Shown in pieces: positions 26,357 through 35,486 of a stretch of 35,488 nucleotides of DNA (the stretch's first letter is position 1; the number at the start of each line of letters is the position of its first letter). The notes beneath the pieces are model-generated. The model did no database searches. It worked only from the letters and a program-made list of their open reading frames with translations, and was not told the DNA's origin. The position numbers and the translations under genes are program-made. The DNA lies in contig LJUC01000005.1 of NCBI GenBank assembly GCA_001303695.1, forward strand, positions 1 to 35,488, written 5' to 3'. This DNA is from Phycisphaerae bacterium SM23_30 (lineage in GTDB: Bacteria > Planctomycetota > Phycisphaerae > Sedimentisphaerales > SM23-30).

Positions 26357-27883
26357 ATGGAAAACCAAATCGACACCAGTGTTCATCAGCGTTTTTCCTC
26401 CCGCTGGGCCTTTCTCCTGAGCGCCATCGGCATCGCCGTCGGCACCGGCAACATCTGGCGCTTTCCCCGCATCGTCGCCAAGTGCGGCGAAAACGGGGCC
26501 GGCGCCTTTCTAATCGCCTGGGTGATATTTTTGTTTCTTTGGAGCATCCCCCTGATTATCGCCGAATACGCCCTGGGGCAAAAATTCCGCCAGGGGGTGG
26601 TGGGCACGATCAGCCGCGCCGCCGGCAAAACCTTCACCTGGATGGGCGCCTTTATCGCCTTTGTCTCCACCGCCATCACCTTTTTCTATTCCGTCGTCGT
26701 CGGCTGGGTGATTTATTATTTCGTTCGATCTATCTTTACCGAACTGCCCTTGACCGAACAGGCCGCCCAAGATACCTGGCGACAGTATCAGGACGGATAT
26801 GTACCTTTGCTGACCCATGCTGTCGTTATGGTCATTGGCACCGTCGTTATCTGGAAAGGCATTAAATCCATCGAAAAAGTCAATAAGATTCTCATACCTA
26901 CCCTGCTGGGTATCGTAATCTTGGCCGTCATCCGCTCCTTAACCTTACCCAACGCCTTTGAAGGGATTCGCCACCTGTTTACCCTTGATGTGGCCGATCT
27001 GGCCAAAACTTCCACCTGGATCGAAGCTTTGACCCAAAACGCCTGGGACACCGGCGCCGGCTGGGGCTTGTTTTTAACTTACGCCGCCTATATGAAACGC
27101 GAACACGGGGCCGTTAAAAACGCCTTTACCACCGGCATCGGCAACAACACCGTCTCTCTTCTGGCGGCTCTGATGGTCTTCGGCACCGCCTTTTCCATCT
27201 GCAGCACGCAAATGAATAAAACCCCCGAAGAAATCATCGGTATCCTGCAAACCAGCGGCGAAGCCGGCACCGGCATCACCTTCATCTGGATGCCCGTCCT
27301 GTTTGAAAAAATGTCCATCGTCGGCCGCCCCCTTTGTGCCCTCTTTTTCCTGGGTCTGATGTTTGCCGGTTTTTCCTCGCTGATTGCCATGCTGGAGCTG
27401 CCCACCCGGGTGTTTGTCGATGCCGGCTTCAAACGTCCTGTTGCCATTGGTCTGGTCGTCGGCGTCAGTTATCTTTTGGGCATCCCTTCGGCGATCAATA
27501 CCAAATTACTGAGCAATCAGGATTTCGTCTGGGGCGTCGCCTTGATGATCTCCGGAGGGTTTGTCGCCTTTACCATCATTCGCCAGCACGCTAAAAATGT
27601 TCGTACTCAGGACCTGGTGGAAAAAACCGATTGGAAACTGCACTTCGGCTGGGATTACATCATCAGTATTTTTGTGCCCTTGGCGGCCCTGGTCCTTTTA
27701 GGCTGGTGGCTATATCAGGCCGCCACCATTTACGATCCCGATTACTGGTATAATCCCCTGCGGCAGGAATCGTTCATGACTTGCCTGGTACAATGGACCG
27801 TTATTTTGTTGATTTTTATCCTGCTCAACCGCTGGATGTCCCGGCGCATGATCGCTAAGTCGGAACTTCAGCAGCCGGATTAA
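26357..27883 (+). CDS. Sodium-dependent transporter, neurotransmitter:sodium symporter (NSS/SNF) family
   Basis: RWAFLLSAIGIAVGTGNIWRFPRIVAKCGENGAGAFLIAW; IPLIIAEYALGQKFR; about 11-12 TM segments; ATG at 26357 preferred over GTG 26351. Confidence 0.94.
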   Translation: MENQIDTSVHQRFSSRWAFLLSAIGIAVGTGNIWRFPRIVAKCGENGAGAFLIAWVIFLFLWSIPLIIAEYALGQKFRQGVVGTISRAAGKTFTWMGAFIAFVSTAITFFYSVVVGWVIYYFVRSIFTELPLTEQAAQDTWRQYQDGYVPLLTHAVVMVIGTVVIWKGIKSIEKVNKILIPTLLGIVILAVIRSLTLPNAFEGIRHLFTLDVADLAKTSTWIEALTQNAWDTGAGWGLFLTYAAYMKREHGAVKNAFTTGIGNNTVSLLAALMVFGTAFSICSTQMNKTPEEIIGILQTSGEAGTGITFIWMPVLFEKMSIVGRPLCALFFLGLMFAGFSSLIAMLELPTRVFVDAGFKRPVAIGLVVGVSYLLGIPSAINTKLLSNQDFVWGVALMISGGFVAFTIIRQHAKNVRTQDLVEKTDWKLHFGWDYIISIFVPLAALVLLGWWLYQAATIYDPDYWYNPLRQESFMTCLVQWTVILLIFILLNRWMSRRMIAKSELQQPD

Positions 27884-27887
27884 CTGA

Positions 27888-28039
27888 CAGGGTGGGCTCT
27901 TGGCCCGCCCAAATCTTAAGTCCCCTCTGGAGAGGGGATTTAGGGGTGTGTTATAAATTGAATATTAATGCTGTTATAAATATGTAGGGTGGGGCTTTGC
28001 CCCACGTGTTACTAAACCCCCGACTTTATGTCGGGGGCT
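27888..28039. repeat. Mosaic intergenic cluster of four different REP-like palindromes
   Basis: GGGTGGGCTCTTGGCCCGCCC; TCCCCTC-TGGA-GAGGGGA; GTGGGGCTTTGCCCCAC; CCCCCGAC-TTTAT-GTCGGGGG (28017-28037). Confidence 0.7.
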
Positions 28040-28059
28040 GACCTCTGAAAGGAGTTTTA

Positions 28060-29445
28060 ATGTTTCCCGCAGACACTTACATTAAAAGGCGAAAACGTTT
28101 AATCGATGATGTAAAATCCGGCGTAATCCTTTTTCTCGGCAACGATGAATCCCCCATGAACTACCCGGCCAATCCCTATCATTTTCGCCAGGACAGCTCG
28201 TTTTCCTATTTTTTTGGGCTCGATTTACCCGGTCTGGCGGCGGTCATTGATGTCGATCAGGCTCGGATAACCGTTTTCGGCGACGATGTAACCGTCGAGG
28301 ATATCGTCTGGACCGGCCCCTTGCCCACCCTGAGAGAAAATTGCCGTAAGATCGGCGTCGAAAATACCGCCCCTTCGGCCCAACTTGAAAATATCCTTAA
28401 AAGTGCCGTCCGGAATAATCGAAAAATCCACTTCCTGCCCCCGTATCGGCCGGAAAATATATTAAAACTTCAGCGATTACTGGGCGTCCAACCCGACCAG
28501 GCCAAAAGCCGGGCATCCGTACCCCTCATAAAGGCCGTCGTCGCCCAGCGTTCCATAAAATCCGCCCGGGAAGTCGAACAGATTGAAACCGCCCTGGAGG
28601 TTTCTTACCTGACCCACACCTACGCCTTCAAAAACGCCAAACCCGGCATGTACGAATGGGAGATCGTCGGCGGCATGGACGACATCGTTCATTCCCGCGG
28701 CATGACGGCCTCTTTCCCTATCATCTTCACCATCAAAGGCCAGACCCTGCACAACCATTACCACGGCAATATCATGCAGGCCGGCAACATCGCCATCAAC
28801 GATTCCGGCATCGAATCACCCCTCCATTACGCCAGCGACATCACCCGCACCATCCCTATCGGCGGCAAATTTACCGACCGGCAAAAGGAAATCTACCGCA
28901 TCGTCCTCGATTGCAACACCAAAGCCATCGACGCCTGTAAACCCGGCATCGAATTCCGCGCGGTGCACGCCCTGGTCGCCCGCACGGTCCTGGCCGGCCT
29001 GAAAGACGTAGGCCTCGTCCAGGGCGATCTCGAAGAAGCCTTCCACGCCCACGCCCACACCCTCTTTTTTCCTCACGGCCTCGGCCATATGTTGGGTCTC
29101 GACGTTCATGATATGGAGGACCTCGGCGAAGACTATGTCGGCTATACCGACGCCATCAAAAGAAGACCGGAATTCGGCTGGGCCTATCTCCGCCTCGCCA
29201 AGGCCCTCGAACCCGGCCACATCGTCACCATCGAGCCCGGCATCTACTTCATCCCCGAACTCATCGACCGCTGGCATGCCGATAAAAAATGCGAATCCTT
29301 TATCAATTACCAAAAACTGCTCGCCTACAAGGATTTTGGCGGCATCAGAATCGAAGATGATGTCCTGGTCACCGAAGACGGCCGGCGCCTATTGGGCCAA
29401 CCCATCCCCAAAACCATTGAAGATGTGCAAAATCTGTCATCCTGA
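28060..29445 (+). CDS. Xaa-Pro aminopeptidase (AMP_N + M24)
   Basis: N-term GVILFLGNDESPMNYPANPYHFRQDSSFSYFFGLDLPG; M24 motifs INDSGIESPLHYASDITRTIP, FFPHGLGHMLGLDVHD, VTIEPGIYFIPE, GGIRIEDDVLVTEDG. Confidence 0.94.
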   Translation: MFPADTYIKRRKRLIDDVKSGVILFLGNDESPMNYPANPYHFRQDSSFSYFFGLDLPGLAAVIDVDQARITVFGDDVTVEDIVWTGPLPTLRENCRKIGVENTAPSAQLENILKSAVRNNRKIHFLPPYRPENILKLQRLLGVQPDQAKSRASVPLIKAVVAQRSIKSAREVEQIETALEVSYLTHTYAFKNAKPGMYEWEIVGGMDDIVHSRGMTASFPIIFTIKGQTLHNHYHGNIMQAGNIAINDSGIESPLHYASDITRTIPIGGKFTDRQKEIYRIVLDCNTKAIDACKPGIEFRAVHALVARTVLAGLKDVGLVQGDLEEAFHAHAHTLFFPHGLGHMLGLDVHDMEDLGEDYVGYTDAIKRRPEFGWAYLRLAKALEPGHIVTIEPGIYFIPELIDRWHADKKCESFINYQKLLAYKDFGGIRIEDDVLVTEDGRRLLGQPIPKTIEDVQNLSS

Positions 29446-29538
29446 ATACCCCTTATCAACGCGAACGCCTATGGTCATCCAGAATGCCTGTTGTCATCCA
29501 AAACGTCCATTGTCATCCTGAACGCAGCGAAGGATCTC
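29435..29538. repeat. Degenerate ~19-bp tandem repeat array overlapping the M24 stop codon
   Basis: Units starting at 29435, 29453 (degenerate), 29472, 29492 and 29511, core TGTCATCC(T/A)GAAYGCC. Confidence 0.65.
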
Positions 29539-29799
29539 GTTACCACCGTGCTTGTTAGTAATACACCATGTCTATCCGCCCCCCGGCTTTAGCGGGAGGT
29601 TTCACTTAAAATTCCAGGGAAAATCCAGTCTTACACTGTTAATAAAATCTGGCGACTGCCCTAAATGCTTTATTATCAAAGAGATACAATGGCAAGTATT
29701 TTTTGCCTTACCGCCGGGATAATCTTGTAATTTTGCGCCGCTGTTTACGTCTTCATTGCATATGTAGAACCGCTTAAAATTGTTTTTTGGGTTTTTTTA

Positions 29800-29829
29800 T
29801 TGACATTATCTGTTCTAGACCGATATAAA
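29800..29829 (+). promoter_or_regulatory. Sigma70-type promoter upstream of the small membrane peptide ORF
   Basis: TTGACA (29800-29805), 18-nt spacer, TATAAA (29824-29829). Confidence 0.65.
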
Positions 29830-29945
29830 TTTAACACACAAAAGAGTTTATCGATGTTTTATCCAGTGTGATTATTTGACTGATCGCCGATTTTAGATTG
29901 GTAGGAGAATCGTCGCAGGATCTCTCAAATCAAGGAGATAGTTGC

Positions 29946-30068
29946 ATGGAACCGACAAATATGCTGGCGGCATTCATTGGGTCAGCCCTCTGGTATGTTC
30001 TTCTTGGAGGCGCTCTACTGGTGCTGATCATTATCTATGTGATGTATCGCCGCAAACAACAAGAATAG
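29946..30068 (+). CDS. Small single-TM membrane peptide, 40 aa (not in the ORF track)
   Basis: ATG...TAG gives MEPTNMLAAFIGSALWYVLLGGALLVLIIIYVMYRRKQQE; strong Shine-Dalgarno-like AAGGAGAT 8 nt upstream; promoter-like element upstream; TM helix with a positively charged tail. Confidence 0.65.
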   Translation: MEPTNMLAAFIGSALWYVLLGGALLVLIIIYVMYRRKQQE

Positions 30069-30152
30069 CAAGTCTTTGCTTATTTGTTCGTCAAGAGTTA
30101 TTTAGGGCTGATCTGCCGGAATAGTTCGTTGGCCCGGCAGGAGCTCTACTCT

Positions 30153-30806
30153 TTATGTATCAATAGTGTGTTCAAACTGCTCCAGGGGGCAGTTTGTGCA
30201 GTCGGCTCGAACCTTACAATGGTATTTCCCTACCTGCACCAGCAGGGCGTGAAATTCATTGAAGAGGCCCGCCTCCGCCGGCAGGCGGCTCTCACAAAAT
30301 TCCTTCACCTCTTCGTAGCCGCATTCCCCGTTGATAAAACCGTGTCGTACCAGAACCCGGCAGGTATAGCTGTCCACGACAAAGGTGGGCTTGCCCACCG
30401 CGTAGAGAATGATCGAATCCGCCGTCTCGGGCCCGATGCCGTTGATCTGCAGCAGTTGTTCGCGCAGCTGATCTACCGAGCACCCCTCCAATGCCTCTAG
30501 AGAACCGTCGTATTCCTGTCTAAACCACCGCACCAGATTTTTCAACCGGCGCGCCTTGATATTGAAATAACCCGCCGGCCGAATAAATTGCGCCAGCTCC
30601 GTCGTCTCCATGCTGTCAATCGTCTCCGGGGTGAGCCGCCGGTGCCTTTTCAGGTTGCCGAGCGCTTTTTCCACGTTCTGCCAATTGGTATTCTGCGTTA
30701 ATACCGCCCCCACCATCGTTTCAAAGCCGCCCGCGCCCGGCCACCATCCCTGCCGACCGTAATGATCTAACAAGACCTCATAAATATCAATTAAATCGCC
30801 TCTCAT
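30153..30806 (-). CDS. HhH-GPD base-excision DNA glycosylase, endonuclease III/MagIII-like
   Basis: GGFETMVGAVLTQNTNWQNVEKAL; INGIGPETADSIILYAVGKPTFVVDSYTCRVLVRHG; C-terminal Cys cluster HCKVRADCTNCPL. Confidence 0.9.
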   Translation of the reverse strand: MRGDLIDIYEVLLDHYGRQGWWPGAGGFETMVGAVLTQNTNWQNVEKALGNLKRHRRLTPETIDSMETTELAQFIRPAGYFNIKARRLKNLVRWFRQEYDGSLEALEGCSVDQLREQLLQINGIGPETADSIILYAVGKPTFVVDSYTCRVLVRHGFINGECGYEEVKEFCESRLPAEAGLFNEFHALLVQVGKYHCKVRADCTNCPLEQFEHTIDT

Positions 30807-31016
30807 AATGCTTATCCTGCCTCATCATAATCTCTTGCAATTAAACGCCGCCCATGTTAGCTTAACCGCCTGGGTGTTGCAAGATAATCGAGATAAATAC
30901 CAGCCCCCGACGTAAAGCCGGGCAGGTCTTATCAACGGCATAGTTTTCAACCCCATAAGATGTAATATGGTAATTTCTGGCATATGACATTGAATCTTGT
31001 AATGAGGCCCTCATAA

Positions 31017-31844
31017 ATGCCCCTCACCCCAAAAACAAAACCTCTTGCTCCTCCCGGCAGGCTCTTGAACTTCGCTCCGGGTTCTTACCTGGAATCCACT
31101 TCCCGTCCCCTTTACGCCCTGCTGTTCTTGCTGCCTTGGATAGTCGTCTATGAGCTGGGCACCCTCTGGGTGAATACCGAGCAATACGGGCAAATTCTCA
31201 CGCGTAAATGCGTGGTATCTTTTCTTTGGCTGACCCGTCTGGCCCAATGGATCGGCATTCATCCCCGGCTGGTTTGGCTTTTCCCGGGTTTTGTGGTGGT
31301 GGTGATCTTACTCTGTTGGCATTTGGCCGGCGGACAACCCTGGCGGGCCCGACTTAAATGGTTGGGATGGATGGCTCTCGAATCCGTCCTCCTGGCGGTG
31401 CCCCTCTTGATCCTCAGCGCCGCTATCGGCGGCTCCTCCCGCGCCGCCGCCTTTGCCCAATTTCCCCTCCCCGGACCCATCCAATCCTACTTCGCTCACC
31501 TGGTCACCAGTATTGGCGCCGGCATCTACGAAGAATTAATCTTTCGCCTGATCCTGATCGGCCTGATGCTGATGATTTTGGAGGATTTGTTTAAGGTCAA
31601 GGCTTCCCTGGCGACCCTTATCGCCGTGCTGATTTCCTCGCTGCTCTTCGCCTTGCATCATTACTTCGGCATCGTGGACGGACGCCTGACGGCCTTCTCG
31701 ACGGTTCTGTTCACCTGGACCAGTTTTATCTTCCGCACCGCCGCCGGCGTCTATTTCGCCTTCCTCTTTCGCTACCGCGGCTACGGCATCACCGCCGGCG
31801 CCCACGCCGCCTACAACATCATCCTCAGAACCCTTTGGCCTTGA
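31017..31844 (+). CDS. CPBP family intramembrane (CAAX-type) metalloprotease
   Basis: SIGAGIYEELIFRLILIGL (EExxxR), SLLFALHHYFG, YGITAGAHAAYNII, multiple TM segments. Confidence 0.88.
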   Translation: MPLTPKTKPLAPPGRLLNFAPGSYLESTSRPLYALLFLLPWIVVYELGTLWVNTEQYGQILTRKCVVSFLWLTRLAQWIGIHPRLVWLFPGFVVVVILLCWHLAGGQPWRARLKWLGWMALESVLLAVPLLILSAAIGGSSRAAAFAQFPLPGPIQSYFAHLVTSIGAGIYEELIFRLILIGLMLMILEDLFKVKASLATLIAVLISSLLFALHHYFGIVDGRLTAFSTVLFTWTSFIFRTAAGVYFAFLFRYRGYGITAGAHAAYNIILRTLWP

Positions 31845-31945
31845 CCCAAACCCGGTTTTTAATTAAATTTAAAAAATGCCGTTTTCGCGGAAGAATTAGA
31901 CACATTTGATGTAACTTAGTAGTTTATAATCTGTAATGGTAGAAC

Positions 31946-32779
31946 TCAATCCCGCTTGTGCCGTTCCGTCGCCCGTCGCAGAATCTCTTTTTCTCGACGC
32001 GTGAGACTTTGGATCCCCTGTTCATGCACCTTGGCCAGAATACGATCCACTTCGTACTGTATCTGTTCCTCTTGCTCCATTTTACGCCGGTATGCCCCCC
32101 GTCGTCTCTTTTGCCACAGCGCCGCAAAATGTCCCCGCCCCATCACCCAAACAAGCCCTGTCGCCATACCCCCCAGATGACACAGATGCCCTCCCGCGTT
32201 AGGGCCGCTGGTGATCACGATTAAAAAATAAACCGCCGTCAACAAAATAGCGGCTGCCCGAATCGGCACCGGAAAAAGAACCAGAATCACCGTAATCTGA
32301 GGAAACAAAACCGCACAGGCTACTAATAATCCCAACACCCCCCCCGAAGCTCCCACTAATATCATCTTGCGATCTAATAAATCTAGATTACTCGCTGCCA
32401 CAAACAAGAATCCTCCCACCGCCCCGCAGAGAAGATAAAACGTTAAAAACTTTCGCCCCCCCCAGGTCCGCTCCAGAATCGGTCCCAGAAAATACAAACC
32501 GATCATGTTGAACAACAAGTGAAACGGATTCGACGCTGCATGCAAAAATTGAAAAGTGATCAGCCGCCAGACCTGCAGCGGTTGGGTGCCCATCGCGGCG
32601 AACCAAATTTCCAGACGTTGACTAAATATTATTTGCAGCAGAAATACCGCTATATTAATAATCAGCAGGTATTTAACCACCGTTGTCGGCCTGGGCAGAC
32701 CCATACGGCCTATCCCCCGCCCGCCCCCGAAACCGCCCGGCTGGGGCGGCTGATAGTATGGACGGTCCTGAAAACCCAC
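31946..32779 (-). CDS. Rhomboid family intramembrane serine protease
   Basis: FLHAASNPFHLLFNMIGLYFLGPILERTWGGRKFLTFYLLCG; VGASGGVLGLL (catalytic Ser); GGHLCHLGGMATGLVW (catalytic His). Confidence 0.93.
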   Translation of the reverse strand: MGFQDRPYYQPPQPGGFGGGRGIGRMGLPRPTTVVKYLLIINIAVFLLQIIFSQRLEIWFAAMGTQPLQVWRLITFQFLHAASNPFHLLFNMIGLYFLGPILERTWGGRKFLTFYLLCGAVGGFLFVAASNLDLLDRKMILVGASGGVLGLLVACAVLFPQITVILVLFPVPIRAAAILLTAVYFLIVITSGPNAGGHLCHLGGMATGLVWVMGRGHFAALWQKRRRGAYRRKMEQEEQIQYEVDRILAKVHEQGIQSLTRREKEILRRATERHKRD

Positions 32780-33030
32780 GGTATTACCCTTGTCTATTAT
32801 CGCCTATTATAATTTTAGCTCTGCTTTTATGGATGATATGATTTTTTTCGGCTAAATCAAGCCGTAATTACACATTATATCTCTCCGACCGCTTCACCAC
32901 AAATACGCCCCCCCCAAGATAAAACATTTAGACTTTGGGCGGCAGCCTCAAGCGCAGCCTGGGGATGGGTATTCCACTTAAAAAACGTTGTTTTACCCCA
33001 TTGACCCGCTCAACTGATAGCTGTCGCTGT

Positions 33031-34278
33031 TTAAAATCCCTTGCCGATGATCGAATTTTGCTTGATCTTTTGCAGATTTTCCGCCTTTTGAATCACTTCC
33101 GCCGACGGCGCCGGCAGTTCCGCCGGGGCGGCCCAGCCGTCATATATGTTAAACGCCTGCTGGACCTGACCGCCCGCTCCCAGCAACGCGTCATAAGGCC
33201 CGCTCAGGCTCGCCGCATTTTGATCTAGTATGGCGGTGGAGAAAAGACGGCGCGACCGGGGTGATTGTAAGGCCGCATCGCAAATACTCCGAAATCCGTC
33301 TTCTCCCACTAACAGCAGCGTTCTCAGGGTCTGTTGGCTTGGATCAGTTACCAGCGGCACCGTCTTACCATCCTCCGTCCGGTAGCTGATTCCCCGCGTG
33401 TAACGTTGGTAAGCCGCCCAATACAACTCCGCCGCGCTGCGCAGCAGATCCGTCGCTGATCGCTTGTCGTTCGCCCCCAGCTTTTGCTCCGCCGCCAGAA
33501 ATACCTGATGCAGAATCTCCGAATCCGCCGCCTCGCTTTCCACCTGCCAGAGACGGTATTGGGCTGTCCGTTTATCGACGCATTTTTTTAATATCGTCAG
33601 TCCCCGCGCCTTCTCCGGCAGATTCGCCGCCGTGGCTATCTGCATGATCACCTCCGGTGAACTCTCCTGCGCCAGGCATTGATCCAGACCCCCCAGTACT
33701 TTCTGCACCACTGCGTCCGTCTCCTCGACCTGAGTTAGATATTCGTGTATGTTCCGCGTGGTGAAACCCTTCGCCGCATAGTTCCGCACGTCTTCCAGAT
33801 CGTCCTGCAGCAGCCGCAGCAAATCATCGATAATGCGGGGGTGGTCGCTCACCGTCAAAGGCAGCGCCGCCGCCCGTTTCAGATGCGCTCCCATTTCTTG
33901 CAGGGCCTCCAAATCCTGGCCCGACAGATTTACCCCCCGCTGAAAAACCGCCATATATCTCGCTTGCACCATCTCGGCAAGCCGCTCCGAATATTGCTGC
34001 CGGGTTAAGGGATTGTTGGAATTGCTGGTCGTAATCGCTAACAGCTCCCTCACCGGTTCGTTTAATTCCGCCCCTGACTGGGCCAATTCCATCTGCTCAA
34101 ACTGGATCTGGATAAACATCTCCAGCCTTTGAAGATCTTCCGCGGACAATGCCTCATTTTTGCGGATCCTGTCGATATCCGTCCGCGTGATTTGTCCCCT
34201 CGCCGGCCCGCTCAAGATAACCGCACCTAACGCCCCCGTAAGCATTATAAATATACTTGACCGTACCATTTCTTTCAT
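33031..34278 (-). CDS. Secreted hypothetical protein, alpha-helical
   Basis: Signal-like MKEMVRSSIFIMLTGALGAVILSGPARGQ; long ORF with GC-appropriate composition; predicted helical by composition; no recognised motif. Confidence 0.7.
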   Translation of the reverse strand: MKEMVRSSIFIMLTGALGAVILSGPARGQITRTDIDRIRKNEALSAEDLQRLEMFIQIQFEQMELAQSGAELNEPVRELLAITTSNSNNPLTRQQYSERLAEMVQARYMAVFQRGVNLSGQDLEALQEMGAHLKRAAALPLTVSDHPRIIDDLLRLLQDDLEDVRNYAAKGFTTRNIHEYLTQVEETDAVVQKVLGGLDQCLAQESSPEVIMQIATAANLPEKARGLTILKKCVDKRTAQYRLWQVESEAADSEILHQVFLAAEQKLGANDKRSATDLLRSAAELYWAAYQRYTRGISYRTEDGKTVPLVTDPSQQTLRTLLLVGEDGFRSICDAALQSPRSRRLFSTAILDQNAASLSGPYDALLGAGGQVQQAFNIYDGWAAPAELPAPSAEVIQKAENLQKIKQNSIIGKGF

Positions 34279-34442
34279 CTGTAACTCCTGTTCCCCTCAC
34301 GTTACCCGGCAGGAAAACGCCCCTTTTTGGTTCCAATCTCAACTTTTCTCTATAAATAGTCTAACTCCGCTCCTGCCCCCTGTCAAGCGGATTCCTCGTT
34401 GGTGCCTTTGATAATAAGTGCTGCAGCCGGCCCACCCCATCG

Positions 34443-35486
34443 TCACGGTTGCTGCAGTTGGGCGGCGGTTTTTTGCAGGAGACGCCAGGCGTTTTCGACG
34501 TGGCGGGCCTGGGTGTGGGTTTGCCCGACGCTGAGGCGGAGGGTGAAGCGGTCGTTCAGGACGGTATGGGTCAGGTATAAGAGGCCGCTTTGGTTGAGTT
34601 GATCCATGATTCTTTTATTGAATTCGTCGCCGCCGACGTGACGGAAACACACCAGGTTCAATGGCGGTTTGACGGCCAGCTCGAAATCTTCGGATGCTTG
34701 AACCCGACGGGCGAAATCCCGGGCTAACTCGACGTGCCGGCGAACGTGATGACGCAGCCCTTCCAGGCCGTAATGGCGGATGACAAACCAGAGTTTCAAT
34801 GATCTAAAACGACGGCCCAGCGGGATATGCCAGTCGCGGTAGTCGATAACCGCGCCCGATTCGGTGGGTTTGTTACGCAGGTATTCCGGCATGATGGTCA
34901 GCGTGCGGATGAGGCGATTCTTGTCCGCCACGTAAAAACAATCGCAGTCGAAATTGGTGAACATCCATTTATGCGGATTGAAGCAATAGCTGTCGGCCAG
35001 TTCCAGGGCTTGATGGATATGGCGAAACTCCGGGCAGAGCGCGGCGGTGCCGGCCATGGCGGCATCGACGTGCAGGTAGATATTGTGTTGACGGCAGATT
35101 TTGCCGATCGCCCCCAGCGGATCAATGGCGTTTGAAGAGGTAGTGCCCACCGTGGCGCAGACAAAACAGGGTGTTAAACCGTTTTGTTTGTCTTGTTCGA
35201 TCTGCTTGGCTAAAGCCTCCGGCCGCAAGGCAAAGTGGTCGTCGACTTCAATCAGGCGGAGGTTGTCGCTCCCGAGACCGGCGATGCGGACGGCTTTTTC
35301 GATGGAAGAATGCGCCTGGGTGGAGGCGTAGGCGGTAAGTTTGCCGTCACAGCCTTTTTTATCGCTGGAAAAATTAGTGGCCCGTTCGCGCCCCGCCAGC
35401 ACCCCGCAAAGAGAGGCGCTGGAGGCGCTATCCTGGATCACCCCGCCGCCGGCATTCGTCGATTTGAAATGCTCGGGCAGGGCCAT
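34443..35486 (-). CDS. PLP-dependent group II (aromatic-L-amino-acid-type) decarboxylase, N-terminus truncated by window end
   Basis: GGGVIQDSASSASLCGVLAGRERA; CFVCATVGTTSSNAIDPLGAIGKICRQHNIYLHVDAAMAGTAALCPEFR; SYCFNPHKWMFTNFDCDCFYVAD (PLP Lys); YRDWHIPLGRRFRSLKLWFVIRHYG. Confidence 0.93.
   Translation of the reverse strand: MALPEHFKSTNAGGGVIQDSASSASLCGVLAGRERATNFSSDKKGCDGKLTAYASTQAHSSIEKAVRIAGLGSDNLRLIEVDDHFALRPEALAKQIEQDKQNGLTPCFVCATVGTTSSNAIDPLGAIGKICRQHNIYLHVDAAMAGTAALCPEFRHIHQALELADSYCFNPHKWMFTNFDCDCFYVADKNRLIRTLTIMPEYLRNKPTESGAVIDYRDWHIPLGRRFRSLKLWFVIRHYGLEGLRHHVRRHVELARDFARRVQASEDFELAVKPPLNLVCFRHVGGDEFNKRIMDQLNQSGLLYLTHTVLNDRFTLRLSVGQTHTQARHVENAWRLLQKTAAQLQQP

Noticed and set aside
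28816-29313. 165-aa minus-strand ORF
   Set aside because: Antisense to the M24 aminopeptidase; composition is that of a complementary frame.
29435-29538. Possible CRISPR array
   Set aside because: Units are about 19 bp, degenerate and directly abutting, with no uniform repeats separated by unique spacers and no cas genes nearby.
31017-31844. CPBP ('Abi') protein as an abortive-infection defence gene
   Set aside because: Family membership alone does not indicate defence, and no defence or phage genes are nearby.
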